DNA of 64,000 nucleotides, from contig CAJNDS010000068.1 in assembly GCA_905221605.1 (NCBI GenBank), positions 48,194 through 112,193 of the forward strand, read 5' to 3'. The DNA is from Symbiodinium natans. Taxonomy: Eukaryota > Sar > Dinophyceae > Suessiales > Symbiodiniaceae. Below, piece by piece: positions 54,601-63,658 of the stretch. The notes under the pieces are model-generated. The model ran no database searches. It was not told where the DNA came from and saw only the letters and a list, made by a program, of their open reading frames with translations. Both the position numbers and the translations under genes were made by a program. The number at the start of each line of letters is the position of its first letter. The first letter of the stretch is position 1.

Positions 54601-57600
54601 TGAAGAGCAGCAAGAAGAAGTTCAAGTCCTTCCAGAAAGTTTCTTCTCAGAGGAAGCAGGACCTCCTCAACTCGCAGAAGAAGACCTCGAGATCTTTGAC
54701 GATGCTGCAGCAGCAAAAGAAGTTTCCAGATTGACAAAGATGGGTGTCATAGAAGAGGTGCCCATGGAGCAAGAAGAGAACAAAGAAGTTGTTTGGTTGA
54801 CAACAAAGCTGGTTTTCGACTGGAGATTTCGGGAGTCAGAAAACGTCATCTGCGAGAACGAGATCCCTGAAGGGCAACAAGAAGTTCCTCATGAAGCCCT
54901 GAAGCCACGAAGATGTTGGCAGAGAAGAGCAAGGCTGGTAGCAAGAGAGTATAACAACTCGAAGCGAGAAGATGTGTTCAGCCCAGCTACCTCTCCGTCG
55001 TTGACGAAGCTGATTCCAATTTTGGCATTGGCAAATCGATGGAGTATTTGGTCGCTTGACATCAAAGATGCATTTTTGCAGGTTCCCCAGAAGAGACCTG
55101 TACACTGCAAGATTCCACGAGGAAAAGGAAGTCAAGCAGTACACGGAATGGAAGCCAAATGCTGGCGTCTTGGTCGTGTCCTTCCTGGACAAAGAGATGC
55201 TAGTCTTCTGTGGAGCGAATTTTGCGCAGAACTTTTGCAGCAAGAAGGCTATGAGAAAAGCATCGCGAACCCAGCGTTGTTTCGCTTGATCAAGAACGGC
55301 AAGGTCGTATCCGTTTGCATCGTACATGTCGATGACCTTCAAGTAGCAGGAAAGGCAGCAGTGGTGAAGCCCGTTCTCGAAGCTTTAGCGAAGAAGGTGA
55401 AGCTACAAGTAGAAGGACCTTTTCTGACAGAAGAAGATTATCGCAATGGATTTTCCAAGCAGTCTGTGCGTTTTCTCAAAAGAAGGTATAGCTATGAAGA
55501 CGGAAAGTTGTTTGTCCGCCCTGACACCAAGTATGTCACCAAGCTCCTTGAAAAGCTACGCCTTGGATCGAGAAGAGAGAAAGCTACCCCTGCAGCAGGA
55601 AATGTGCAGAACACCGATGAGACAAAAGAGCTGGACGAGAACAAGAAGAATGTGTACCGAAGTTGTGTCGGTATACTGCTATATCTTGCCCAAGATCGTC
55701 CTGACATCCAGTATGCAGTCCGAAATTTGGCAACTGGAATGAAGGCTCCTACGCAGAAGAAGCAAAAAGAGCTCGAGCATTGCGCGTTGTATCTGAAGAA
55801 GACTGCAGACTATGCGGTTTGCTACACAGCAGGGAGACCTGGAACGGCAACCTTGCAAAGAAGCAAGAATCTGGAGCAGGATTCCGAGAATGAGAACGAG
55901 AAGAGCATCGAGAGTGGCAGTCACCTGGTCGAAGTATTTTCTGACGCCGACTGGGCCGGCAACAAGAGCAGCCGGAAATCTGTATCAGGAGGAGTCAGCT
56001 TCCTGGACGGCCAGTATGCATTTTCTTACTCAAGAACGCAGAAAACTGTGGCACTTTCCAGTGGCGAGTCCGAGTACTACGCACTCACTGGTGCTGTCGC
56101 AGAAGGAATTGGCATTCGAGAAGCCGTAGAGTTCCTTTCTGGCAAAGCAGCGCGAATGAAGGCGTACACAGACAGCAGTGCAGCGCGTGGCATTGTGCAC
56201 CGGCAAGGTGTTGGTCGTATCAAGCACTTAGCAACGAGAATGCTCTGGTTGCAAGAAGTTACCAGAAACGGCCTATGCAGCGTGAAGGCAGTGAGCACTG
56301 TTTTCAACCCTGCCGACTTAGGGACCAAGCCCCTCAACGCATCGAGAATGAAGCTACTTTTGAACATCCTTCAAGTTCATGATGATCGAGAAGCAATCGG
56401 TCGTGAAGAACGAATGGCCGCAGAAAGCACAGCTACAGTCAGAAGATTGACAAAGGTATCCGGAAGCAGACTTGGTTTGACGTTATTGTCAGCTTTTGGT
56501 TTTGCAGTTGAATCTGCAGGTCAGCAAGAAGGAGATTTTGTAGCACGAAGATATTTTTGCATGCAGTTGATGAGTTTTGTGTTTGGTCCGTTTTCTACAG
56601 CTCAAGAGCCACCTCAAGAACTTCAAGAAGTTGAACAAGAAGTTTTACATGGTCAAAGCAGCAACAGCAGCATGAAGTTTTCACACGTTTTCACGAGCAT
56701 GCCTGAGCTTGAGATGTTCGTGCCCGTGTGCATGGCTGTGATTGTTGTTCTGGTGACAATCATTGTCTACTTGGCAGTGAACCAGAAGAAAGAGAAGAAG
56801 GGTGAGAAAGAAGAGAAGCCTGAAGGTGAAGTCACAAAGAAGAAAGAAGAAGAAGACAAAGAGAAGAGCTCGCAAGGTGTCCTCGAAGACGACGAGACCG
56901 TGAAGATGAAGGTCGACGAGCTGATCGCGAAGATGGAGAAGCAAGAACGTGCCTTGGAGAAAGAAAAGTTGAAGAGAGAAGAAGCAGAAGAAAAGGCGAA
57001 GGAAGCAGAAGAAGATCGTGACCAAGCATTTGTTATGAAGGCGAAGGTGGTTGCGAAGTTCAGTGAAGCTGAAGCAGAGAAGAAAGCTTTGGAGAAAGAG
57101 AAGGAAGAGTTAGAGAAGCAGAAAGAAGCGTACAAGCAAGATGCCAAAGAGGTGAGAGAGCAGTTGAAGAAGGACTACGACATGATCACGAAGCACATGA
57201 AGAAAGAAGCAGACGAGAGAAAGAGAGAAGCAGAAAAGCTAGAAGCAGCAGAACAAAGAAGAGAGGAGGAAGACAGGATCAATGCAGAGATCAGAAAAGC
57301 CAACGAGGAAAGGATTGAAGCAGCAGAACGACAAAGGAGGAAAGAGGAGACAGACAAGAAAGCCGAAGCAATGAGACAAAAGGAGCAGGCAAAGAAGGCC
57401 CAGGAGGAGAAAGAGGCCCAGGAGAAGGCAGCACAGGAAAGGAAAGCACAAGAGGAGAAAGAAGCACAAGAAAGGAAGGCCCAAGAGGAGAAGGAAGCAC
57501 AAGAGAGGAAAGCACAAGAGGAGAAGGAAGCACAGGAAAGGAAAGCACAGGAGGAGAAGGAAGCACAGGAGAAGGAAGATGAAAGGAACGAGGCAATCGC

Positions 57601-58543
57601 GAAGGAGAAGGCGAAGAAGCAAAGAGCAAAGCTAGAGGCCTATGAGGAGATGAGAAGAAAGGAGCAGGAAGCCCAAGAAGCGACGAAGGAAGAGAAGGAG
57701 AAGGCAAAGAAGGAGTTGAAGGAAGCACAGGAACGAAAGACACAAGCGGAGATTGAGGCAGAGAAGGAAAGAGCAAGAATGAAGGAGATTGAAGTCGTTG
57801 AAGTTGAAGATTCAGGATCTGAAGATGAAAAGCCCACACTAGGAGCAGAAGGAAAGAAGGATGCAGAAGGCAATGTGTGGCAGATCCACAAAGGAGCATT
57901 GTGGGTCAGGATCAAAGGCCAGTGGTATGATCCAAACTGGTGGACAAAGAAAGGATACACGCCACCGCCCGACGTTGCAGAGTCGAGCGAAGAAGGAAAA
58001 GAAGAAGGAGGAGCAGCAGGAACAGAAGAAGAGAGAAAGGAGAAAGAAGAAGAGCAGTACCGAGAACCACCGCAGAGAGGAGAGAAAGGTAGCAAGAACA
58101 CAAAGGGCAGATGGAATGTGGTCACGTTCACAGATTGTGGTTGGATCTGGGAGTATTGCAAAGACACGAATGAGTATCGAGCAGTTCGGCTTGATCAGAA
58201 AGGATCAGCGCAGGTGAAAGGAGCGCGAATCAAAGGTGCCGAAGACTGGAACCTCGTGACGAAGCACTTCAAGAAGACAGGAAGGTGGGAGAGCCCCACA
58301 GAAATAAGAAGAGAGAGAGATGAGCCTGAGGTGCAGCAAGAAGGAAAGCGAGGAAGAAGAAGTCGAGAGCAAGAAGACTGGCAGCAAGAAAGTTGGCACC
58401 AGCAGCAGGACTGGTACGCCGACGACGGTTGGAGCCAGAACTACTGGGAGCCAGACTACGCCTACTACCACTACGCCCCGAAAGGGAAGTACCAAGGCAA
58501 AGGGAAATGGAAGTATGGTGGTGGTGGCAAGAAAGGCTGGTAA
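48644..58543 (+). CDS. Copia-type Gag-Pol polyprotein with membrane segments, 3,299 aa
   Basis: The start ATG lies inside the 5' LTR and the frame crosses the primer site. Regions by residue: hydrophobic segments ~77-100, ~183-209, ~389-417 and ~446-463; a Cys/His cluster ~131-155; a 19-residue tandem duplication (NSISLQDDLKTMALEDERR). Gln-rich coil ~468-520; Gag core ~585-790; Gly/Lys-rich basic tract; CCHC knuckle C891/C894/H899/C904; protease D1056-S-G; SAP-like motif ~1450-1490; HHCC zinc site ~1529-1543; integrase D1574, D1639, E1679. RT has D2139 (LDIKDAF) and D2230-D2231 (HVDD); RNase H has D2434 (SDADW), GESEYY and TDSSAARG. After RNase H: a membrane helix ~2690-2714, a ~330-residue Lys/Glu coiled coil with an 11-residue repeat (KAQEEKEAQER), and a Trp/Tyr/Gly-rich tail. 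Gag-Pol assignments are firm; the extra N- and C-terminal regions have no assigned function, though an envelope-like or membrane-targeting role is possible. Confidence 0.95.
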   Translation: MMFTTFFNMVAEHLSQGAMMLQQAGWTKIFPWSMMVFMSVREVCASNLQNLQHMAEQTVAASSGALDALSSGRWQQELFLFAVLVFMSSILAGMAWSFLREIATEEREIETVAHEEFMPDVYIAKSRTAVHKHRECRGLDSADQAQVVRAPGCRVCFPDGYVYIQGQTEVKRRRFTQMTGCGFWMRVLCSAVLLLCAGLVTAEGWLLMIKNVKAKAARSSTEILLDEAELVMSKPLPRNSISLQDDLKTMALEDERRNSISLQDDLKTIALEDEHAEVQHATHALGGSSKNVHVRREREETEHVELMSFSLQRRQTKEAPIRYEDQDNEENYNLEIVKYMIAGFEASRNFDITNLKIEVKRWYEGTRRFLRSLESSYAPEISVMFHKQKEIIFVLMIVMCTPIGLVTWISLYNMCAIQSKRKECLKRRVSRRARYQEVRACGVQKKTLMFIVLLYTNTQAAEAMNAQMEQAMQSLAQQTATNTQQINDLVSAVQQQASQQQQASTAAQSAAAASEGEMREMFRNMLQVATRTSTAVHEAASMINNMGQMHRDFREHQEAREQAQAEREKRREKGDVELHKMIKTPDVFNPSSFKEEHEGWSEFRHKMRTWIGALDPEMLARIEAVEAKRSEAVEFSTLSDEHKAVSKKLYTILTSYTKGRPLRTIKQITEENGLEAWRILLEEHEPYTRGRSLRLLTSLTKYKFENKKTTMENILAFEEAIEQYEKASGDVVQDDLKISIILNQQDGQLRQHMLLNLRDDTKYSSLRQFLLSYEQNTRWTTTDLINAGNDHGGQADMDVSNVNKDDRRKPWRSKGKGKGKFSKGKGKGKGKWRKGKSKGKGKYGNDYGYNSKGRGRGKGRGRGRGRFGRGKGFGRGFGKGRGKGSFGPQCCHYCGKPGHFEAQCRQKQRDFGDVRNVNDDQQSTTAASSTAAPSTSSTTNVTSVSRNQAKTVRQISMIHIGDPPQQYPEVFEVDTEAEEELEIDYFGRVLRVEEFQLSDAEQEEEEHEHQEEDDPLMLWWKDGCEHEEDCNLCVRAVQESFYESSPVYEKIEVILDSGADVSLIPLWLGKEGVPVKKKNDSGIRDAQGRKIPVKGKRAINLTMFSSKQEAVKMQECFIVANVVNPLLAVGKLLKNGWEIVKKDDGLMLSDGMSDIPVHYHKNSLATYAYLQAGKRYESEAYVNLEQEHVRTVIQLNSHIADAARKQEPGWHDTDSIVVVHYSPAQSKYKDPTDMYRTEDFPYRSTMIKTEDGTWKAVEVCKKYAQKMDPFEDISAGGEFEVVTALSSRVIPLNVLGIPLKKDERQEQEARTSDTWSIEKAGTELVRYHNTPRTHKFNPENVAGMPTDIENLTSWRYTIGECVYATNLYEDEDDWSRDTEPPEEAFALPWYGQTRFRLKEPVRDDRRSSAQEQEAKRQKLEEEKKSFLPEDVQMEEAPQGEVERDSLVFTYDGYEYSKNSSVQILRQLCREFEVPSSGSKEQMLKRLSRAAQEREAADSLALGRRQYEAQVAPLMRKREERPNEQEVMLHNLTHLPFAGWCEHCVATRAKENQHRKSELTRSPAEESSKSTLCFDFAYTSTSSSEAQPMVTLIANDAWSKWFVAVPVARRGGADALRHMTEALTTATLQLGYSEINVKADNEGVCRSLKIALQKMRGAHGLSTTLLSSVPHDHESNGLAERAVQTVRRHANCILDEVRVKTELPLSHEHPLMSWAMRHSAWLLNRFHRSSATGKTPYEFMTGQPYRGELVPFASTIMVKRLRPKRKGDRLWTFGVFLGKTESGMWLTFQSDGIHASRSARPVGEAYDAKAISSVNVFTWSIKNNTLGSRVLPQKRLVSPQIVLPAVAAGEERKILEDEVADEAASDPPTSDEEKARRDAEELLQEFELVHEEHDPLADMVSEHEDEREEVPEEAKMDRESRPDFECVGSPSKIPRTRVELPRFGPGASSSVMRAERMPDNDERSDEEEDCFAGSEAGDFETEDEWSDEEQQEEVQVLPESFFSEEAGPPQLAEEDLEIFDDAAAAKEVSRLTKMGVIEEVPMEQEENKEVVWLTTKLVFDWRFRESENVICENEIPEGQQEVPHEALKPRRCWQRRARLVAREYNNSKREDVFSPATSPSLTKLIPILALANRWSIWSLDIKDAFLQVPQKRPVHCKIPRGKGSQAVHGMEAKCWRLGRVLPGQRDASLLWSEFCAELLQQEGYEKSIANPALFRLIKNGKVVSVCIVHVDDLQVAGKAAVVKPVLEALAKKVKLQVEGPFLTEEDYRNGFSKQSVRFLKRRYSYEDGKLFVRPDTKYVTKLLEKLRLGSRREKATPAAGNVQNTDETKELDENKKNVYRSCVGILLYLAQDRPDIQYAVRNLATGMKAPTQKKQKELEHCALYLKKTADYAVCYTAGRPGTATLQRSKNLEQDSENENEKSIESGSHLVEVFSDADWAGNKSSRKSVSGGVSFLDGQYAFSYSRTQKTVALSSGESEYYALTGAVAEGIGIREAVEFLSGKAARMKAYTDSSAARGIVHRQGVGRIKHLATRMLWLQEVTRNGLCSVKAVSTVFNPADLGTKPLNASRMKLLLNILQVHDDREAIGREERMAAESTATVRRLTKVSGSRLGLTLLSAFGFAVESAGQQEGDFVARRYFCMQLMSFVFGPFSTAQEPPQELQEVEQEVLHGQSSNSSMKFSHVFTSMPELEMFVPVCMAVIVVLVTIIVYLAVNQKKEKKGEKEEKPEGEVTKKKEEEDKEKSSQGVLEDDETVKMKVDELIAKMEKQERALEKEKLKREEAEEKAKEAEEDRDQAFVMKAKVVAKFSEAEAEKKALEKEKEELEKQKEAYKQDAKEVREQLKKDYDMITKHMKKEADERKREAEKLEAAEQRREEEDRINAEIRKANEERIEAAERQRRKEETDKKAEAMRQKEQAKKAQEEKEAQEKAAQERKAQEEKEAQERKAQEEKEAQERKAQEEKEAQERKAQEEKEAQEKEDERNEAIAKEKAKKQRAKLEAYEEMRRKEQEAQEATKEEKEKAKKELKEAQERKTQAEIEAEKERARMKEIEVVEVEDSGSEDEKPTLGAEGKKDAEGNVWQIHKGALWVRIKGQWYDPNWWTKKGYTPPPDVAESSEEGKEEGGAAGTEEERKEKEEEQYREPPQRGEKGSKNTKGRWNVVTFTDCGWIWEYCKDTNEYRAVRLDQKGSAQVKGARIKGAEDWNLVTKHFKKTGRWESPTEIRRERDEPEVQQEGKRGRRSREQEDWQQESWHQQQDWYADDGWSQNYWEPDYAYYHYAPKGKYQGKGKWKYGGGGKKGW
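48669..48680 (+). other. Primer-binding site, initiator tRNA-Met type
   Basis: TGGTAGCGGAGC follows the LTR without a gap. The complement ends ...GCTACCA, the general eukaryotic initiator tRNA-Met 3' end; plant copia elements use the similar TGGTATCAGAGC. It is also translated, as part of the polyprotein. Confidence 0.82.
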
Positions 58544-59127
58544 GAAGAAGAAGCCAGCAAGAAGCATCGAGAAGGGTGACGACTGAACGCAGCGTGAAGC
58601 ATGTATAGATTTTCTGAAGCTGTGTACATAGAAGTTCGAGCACCCCGAACATTGCACGAAGTACAAAGTAGGTACAACGAATGTTTTTGAATAAACAAGG
58701 ACCCCAATACGCCTTGTGATATTCACACGAGTTTCACCAAGAAGAAAGTAGTTTCACGAAGAGTTTCACGAAGCAGGACTAGGAGTGTAAGGTGCAGCCA
58801 GGTAGAGGCAAGAACAGTTGAAGAAAGAAGATGGTTAGGTAAAAGAGAAGACCACACAAGAGCCATAGGCTGGCCACAGGGCTGAGACTCACAAGATGAG
58901 GACTCTAAGACAAGCCCGTGTAACTAGAAATTCGAGGTTAGGAGTTTATGCATGTTTCAAGAAACAAAGCAGAAAGAACTGGGTAAAAGACCTTGGACTA
59001 GAGGAGACGAATGTCCCCAGTTCAGTACACTTGAAGTCCGAAACAGCTCTTCGTCTTTTGGCACAGCAGTGAGAATCACTGCAGGAAAGAGAACGCCCTA
59101 AAGCCTTCGATCTGTTCCGAGGCGGGG
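58544..59127 (+). other. 3' untranslated region of the inserted element, with polypurine tract
   Basis: 584 bp without a coding frame between the polyprotein stop and the 3' LTR. The last nine bases GAGGCGGGG (59,119-59,127), adjacent to TGTTAAG, are the candidate polypurine tract, although one C interrupts it. AAGTTTCACGAAG-type short repeats occur near 58,730-58,770. Confidence 0.7.
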
Positions 59128-59327
59128 TGTTAAGTGTACAGCATGTATCCAGGTACAGTGAATGGGTGCAGTAGGAAAGACACCAAATGCCCTAAGGCAT
59201 GTTGAGTCTGAGCAGAACGAGTTTGACACCGGAGGCTTAGGCTCAAGAGTCGAAAGCGAGAAAAGTTGTTTTGCCTTTAGAGCGTGGTAGGAAAAGTGAG
59301 CCATGATGTTTACCACGTTTTTCAACA
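59128..59327 (+). repeat. 3' LTR (200 bp)
   Basis: Matches the 5' LTR at 199 of 200 positions. Its terminal ATGATG (59,303) is in frame with the host element's coding sequence beyond the insertion. Confidence 0.97.
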
Positions 59328-59332
59328 CAAAA
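59328..59332. repeat. Target-site duplication CAAAA, right copy
   Basis: Identical to 48,464-48,468. Confidence 0.93.
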
Positions 59333-62300
59333 GGCAAAGGGAAGAAGAAGGACCGCAAGAAGAAGAAAGATCGCAAGTCTTCTCGCTCTAGCTCCAAGGG
59401 TTCTAAGGGTAGCAGGAATTCCAAGGGAAGTCAAGGCTCCAAGAACTCGAAGGGCTCAGGCAGAAAGAAGCCTTCAGGCGGTATCCCTGCTGCTGTATGT
59501 CTCCTCAGTGCTCTTGTTGCTGGTTCGGCCACCCAAGCCGATGCTTTCTCCCTCCGGAAGGAGTGGACGGACCAGATCACCAATTGCACGTATCCCTATA
59601 GTCTGGCGCTACCAGCGGTAAATTTCAGCTCTGAAGTCGATTACATTAACATTCCTGTTGGTGATACCAACGCGAGGTTCACTCCAATATCGCCCACCAA
59701 CCGTAAGCATCGAGGAGAAAAGCCTTTGGATTTTGTCCCAGAAACCAGAGCAGACTCCATCCGAGAGGCCCAGATGTCAGCGAAGATGCTGAAAGCTTCC
59801 ATCTCTACCAAGGACGATGTTCCGGCCTGCCGCTGGGAGTGTGATTCGGAGATTGGATGTAATCACTGTATCCCAAAGGGTCTTAGAATGTCGTGCCCTG
59901 CTAAGACTAAAGGGTCCTCCAAGATGCTTAACCTTGAATGGATTGGCGACACCGGGAGTGCACAAGACCTAATCGCTGAGAGGGATCTCCAGCATTTGAA
60001 GGCTTATGAGTCTGAACAGCCAATCAACATCATGACCGCGAACGGTCCCAGCTCCGCTGACAAGCAATGTGATGTCGACGTTCCGTCGATTGCCATTTCT
60101 GCCAAGCCTTATGTGCTGCCCGACACTCCTTCAGTCCTCTCCATAGGACAGCGTTGCATGGAGCAAGGTTTCGATTTCATTTGGAGAGCCTGTACTCGCC
60201 CTTACTTGAAAACTCCTGAGGGTGAAAGAGTTTTCCTTGACGTTCGAGATAACGTGCCTTTCCTCAAATCGTGGAAGGAGGGCACTGCCTGCCCTGCGCG
60301 TGAATCTAAGTCCGATGAGATTCAGTCGGTTGCCAGAGGTGAAATGCCTGATCGCAGCTCTGAAGAGATTGCTTTGCAGCTTCTGGAGAAGCACGACTTC
60401 TCGGAGCGATCATGCGTGGATCTCTTGCGCACCGTCAACTTCGGAGCAGGTAGGAGTAGAAGAAAAGCACTAGGAGAGAAACATGGCAATAGCAAAGAGA
60501 AGTATGTGATACTTGGTGCTTTCGCACATGGAGGGTTTCATGGTGTAACCAAGAGAACTGGACGCCATGTTAATACTATCAAGTATCTCATTGCATTTCT
60601 TCGCAAAAGAGGCGCGGAGTTGGAGAGCTGTTCCTCACTCTGTATCAACCAGAACTCGCCTATCAAGGTCCATAAGGATGTGAACAATCACAAAGACCAT
60701 CTCAACGTTACGATTGCCGTGGGAGAGTTTTCCAATGGTGGCCTTTGGATTCATGACCCGAACGCTATGAAAACCGATAAAAATTATCTAGAGGTCAAGG
60801 ATTCTGTAGGCACCAAACTCCCTGGGATGGTCCATGACAGTCACAACAAGATTGTCGTTTTTGACCCGAAGACATCCCATTCCGTAAGACCTTGGAAGGG
60901 TGAACGTTGGAGCATTACTGCCTACACGTGTAGGTCAGTTTACCAACTTGATAACCAGGACGTTGCGAAGCTTCGAGGTTGTGGGTTTGTTATTCCTCAC
61001 AAGAGGGTCCCTATTGCGCCGGCATCCGCCGATGATCCTGACGAAAGAACTCTCAGGGAACTGATGGAGGAAGATACGCCTGTCCGGCCTTTGCCGGATC
61101 GCACCAAGCCTACAGTAAAACTTAAAGCTAAGCCTAAGCCTGAACCAAAAGCAAAATCCGAGCCCAGGGATGGTGTTCGAGACTCTGGTCTCCTCAGGTC
61201 CGAAGGTGCGGCACGGGTGCGAGCCATTCTAGATGGTTCTCGCCCTGCTCCGCCCTCTGACGAGGTGCGTGCTGAACCGGACATTGGTCCTCCTGCCCCG
61301 GCAGCGGCCGATGCCCCCGATGGGGAAGCAGCATCAAGTGACGATCCTGAAGCACCTGAACGTAGAGCTCGTAGACGGAGCAAAGAAGCTCTGATCAAAG
61401 AATCAACAACCCGTGAACACCTCATGACTCATGTCCCCAAGAACCCTTATTGCCAAATATGCCAACGAGCTAAGATGTACAAGCCTCCTTCTTACAAGAA
61501 GGAAACCAGTACTATCGAAGCAGAGGTTTTTGGCGACCATGTGACCGCAGATCATCTGATCTTGCACAGGGACAAGCAAACTGTCATTGAGGATTCGCGC
61601 CTTGCACTTGTGGTTAAGGATGTTGCCACTTGTTTCATGTATGCATACCCTGCTGCATTGAAGTCGGAAGACGAATGCCTCGTGGCGCTCCAGCACTTCG
61701 CATCCGCGAAGGACAATGTGGAGACTTTCTACAGCGATAAGTCTAGGGAACTTGAGGCTGCGGCCAAAACGCTCGGCTGGCGCCATGAGCTCTCTAAGGC
61801 TTATATCCATCAGTCCAACGCTGTTGCTGAGCGTGCTGTGCGAGCCACCACTGAGGGCACTCGCACCAATCTCATTCAAGCTGGCATTTCGCATGTGTAC
61901 TGGCCGTTTGCCCTTGAGCATGCATGCACTGCCTACAACATCAGCAATCCGGGGGGCAAAGAGTTTACCCCTTGGTTCAAGCGTTTTGGTGTTGCATTTC
62001 CTGAAGAACCCCTTCCTTTCGGTTGTAGGATCGACGTTTGGGTTGGTCCGAAAGCCCAGCGCAAGGGTAGAGACAGATTCGAGCCTACCAGTGAGCCTGC
62101 GATTTTTATGGGATACAAGTTCCAGCCTGGTATGAAATGGCGCAAGGAGGTCTTTGCAATTCATCTCAAGCAGCTGAACAAGCATGATTTCCACGAGTGC
62201 CTGAAGCCAGTTATTGCATCGCAGTACAAGCTCACTGATGGTAAGATTGTTTTTCCCATGCGTGAGAGGTATGAAAGGGTTCAAGCAGGTCTCGCATCAG

Positions 62301-63658
62301 ATGCTACTGAAGGACCTGTCAGTCAATCGCTCACCAATCAGGACGCTGAAGCTGCCGATGAGCAACCGCCTGCACCCGCAGACCGAGAGGTCGAGCCGCC
62401 CAAGAAGGTACTTGATCCTAAGACGGGGAAAGAAATTGATCTCCCTGAAGGGGGTCGGTACTATGATTCGGGGGGTACTCTTGGTAGAAAGTATGGAGGC
62501 ACCAGAGGTTCTAAGAAGCCCGAATCCATTCCCTCATACCTTTGGGTCAACATGTCCAAGAAACAGAAGGAGAAGGCCATTGTTGATGAGGCACGCGAAC
62601 AAGCATTGCGTGATATGGAGACTCCTACCGAGGGTTCAGCCGGTAGCTCCTCTGCCGCCGCCGCAGCACCTGCTGCGAGCAAGGACCACTGGGAGGTCCG
62701 ACTGAACGAATGTAAGCTAATACGCTATCATTATGTTCCCAGAAGAGAAATGTTCTCACCGGATATCACAGATTGTCCGATTGAACTATCGCGCATCTCT
62801 AAGCAACGGAGTACAACTATCATTCCCGTAGGTGGTGTTGATGTCATCCATGAGGACGATGATTGGAAGAACGTTAGGAAGCGGAACAAAAAGACCAGTT
62901 TCAAGTGGATCGGCAAGACTGAGTTCATTCTGGACAGAATCCACAGTCCCGCTCCTGAAGGAGATGGTAAGGATGCATTCCCTGCCATGCCTACTGTACC
63001 TCATGAGCCCGAGCATCGTGAAAAGATTTCCAGCAACCTTCCTGTCTCAGAGGACGAGGTACGAGAGCTTTTTGCTCTTGTCGCAAGGCCTGTTGGTCGC
63101 AGAGAAATCCTCGAGGACCCGAAGGCCCAGGCTGCCCTTGATGTTGAATGGAACAAATTAATGGTTAAGAAAGCCTGGGATATGGGATCTGTTCGAGAAT
63201 GGAAAGACGTCAGTGATGAAGCCATCAAAAAGGGGAAAAAGGTTCATGTTGGAAAAGTTTTTGAGATCTGCGTAGAAAAGGGAAGTGAGCTTCCCAAAGG
63301 CGACCCACAACGAAAATTCAAGGGTCGAACTGTGTTCCAAGGGAACAACGTCAAAGATGAGAATAGTGATCAGGCTCTTTTCAGTGAGCTCGGATCCAGT
63401 CCCGCCACGATGGAGGCTGGGAAGGCACTTGACGCCTATGGGCACGCTCCGGGCAACGACTGTCAGCAGGCCGACGGCAAACAAGCATACACCCAAACCA
63501 CGCTCAAGGGAAAGGAAACGTGGGTCAGGCTGCCGCCTGATCGATGGCCTCCAGCGTGGAAGGGAAAGTACAAAGATCCTGTCGTGCGGCTGACGCTGGC
63601 ACTCTACGGTCATCCTGATAGCGGGGGTTTTTGGGAGTTACACTGTGAAAGATGTTAG
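59333..63658 (+). pseudogene. Host-element Pol: protease, dioxygenase-like domain, integrase, partial RT (frameshifted)
   Basis: Host codons resume at 59,333. The frame is open from an ATG in the 3' LTR (59,303), used here for numbering. Lys/Ser-rich linker 10-60; hydrophobic segment ~58-76 (PAAVCLLSALVAGSATQADA); protease-like D216-T-G-S. Then a domain (~395-550) with H457-x-D459, H526 and R535, the 2-oxoglutarate/Fe(II) oxygenase signature on a beta-helix pattern (LNVTIAVGEF, NKIVVFDP, RWSITAY). Zinc-type C-x2-C (YCQICQ) is followed by integrase D750, D812, E843 (QSNAVAERAVR). RT starts with VARPVGR...QAYTQTTL and ALYGHPDSGGFWE. A one-base deletion near 63,648 sends the frame to a stop at 63,656-63,658; RT continues in another frame. 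Integrase and RT calls are firm; the dioxygenase call is from motif spacing. Confidence 0.88.

Larger units (their letters stand above)
48469..59327 (+). mobile_element. Complete young Ty1/copia LTR retrotransposon, 10,859 bp
   Basis: Bounded by 200-bp LTRs (TGTT...AACA) and CAAAA duplications. The LTRs differ at one base only (48,524 G versus 59,183 C). The primer site abuts the 5' LTR and a purine-rich tract abuts the 3' LTR. One uninterrupted 3,299-codon frame covers 91% of the element. All catalytic motifs are present. Structure and LTR identity indicate a recent, possibly still active insertion. Confidence 0.96.

Noticed and set aside
56681-58726. Many minus-strand frames rich in Leu/Ser/Phe
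   Set aside because: Mirror images of the Lys/Glu-rich coiled-coil coding sequence on the plus strand.
61403-62284. 293-codon minus-strand frame
   Set aside because: Antisense shadow of the host-element integrase, whose catalytic residues are intact on the plus strand.
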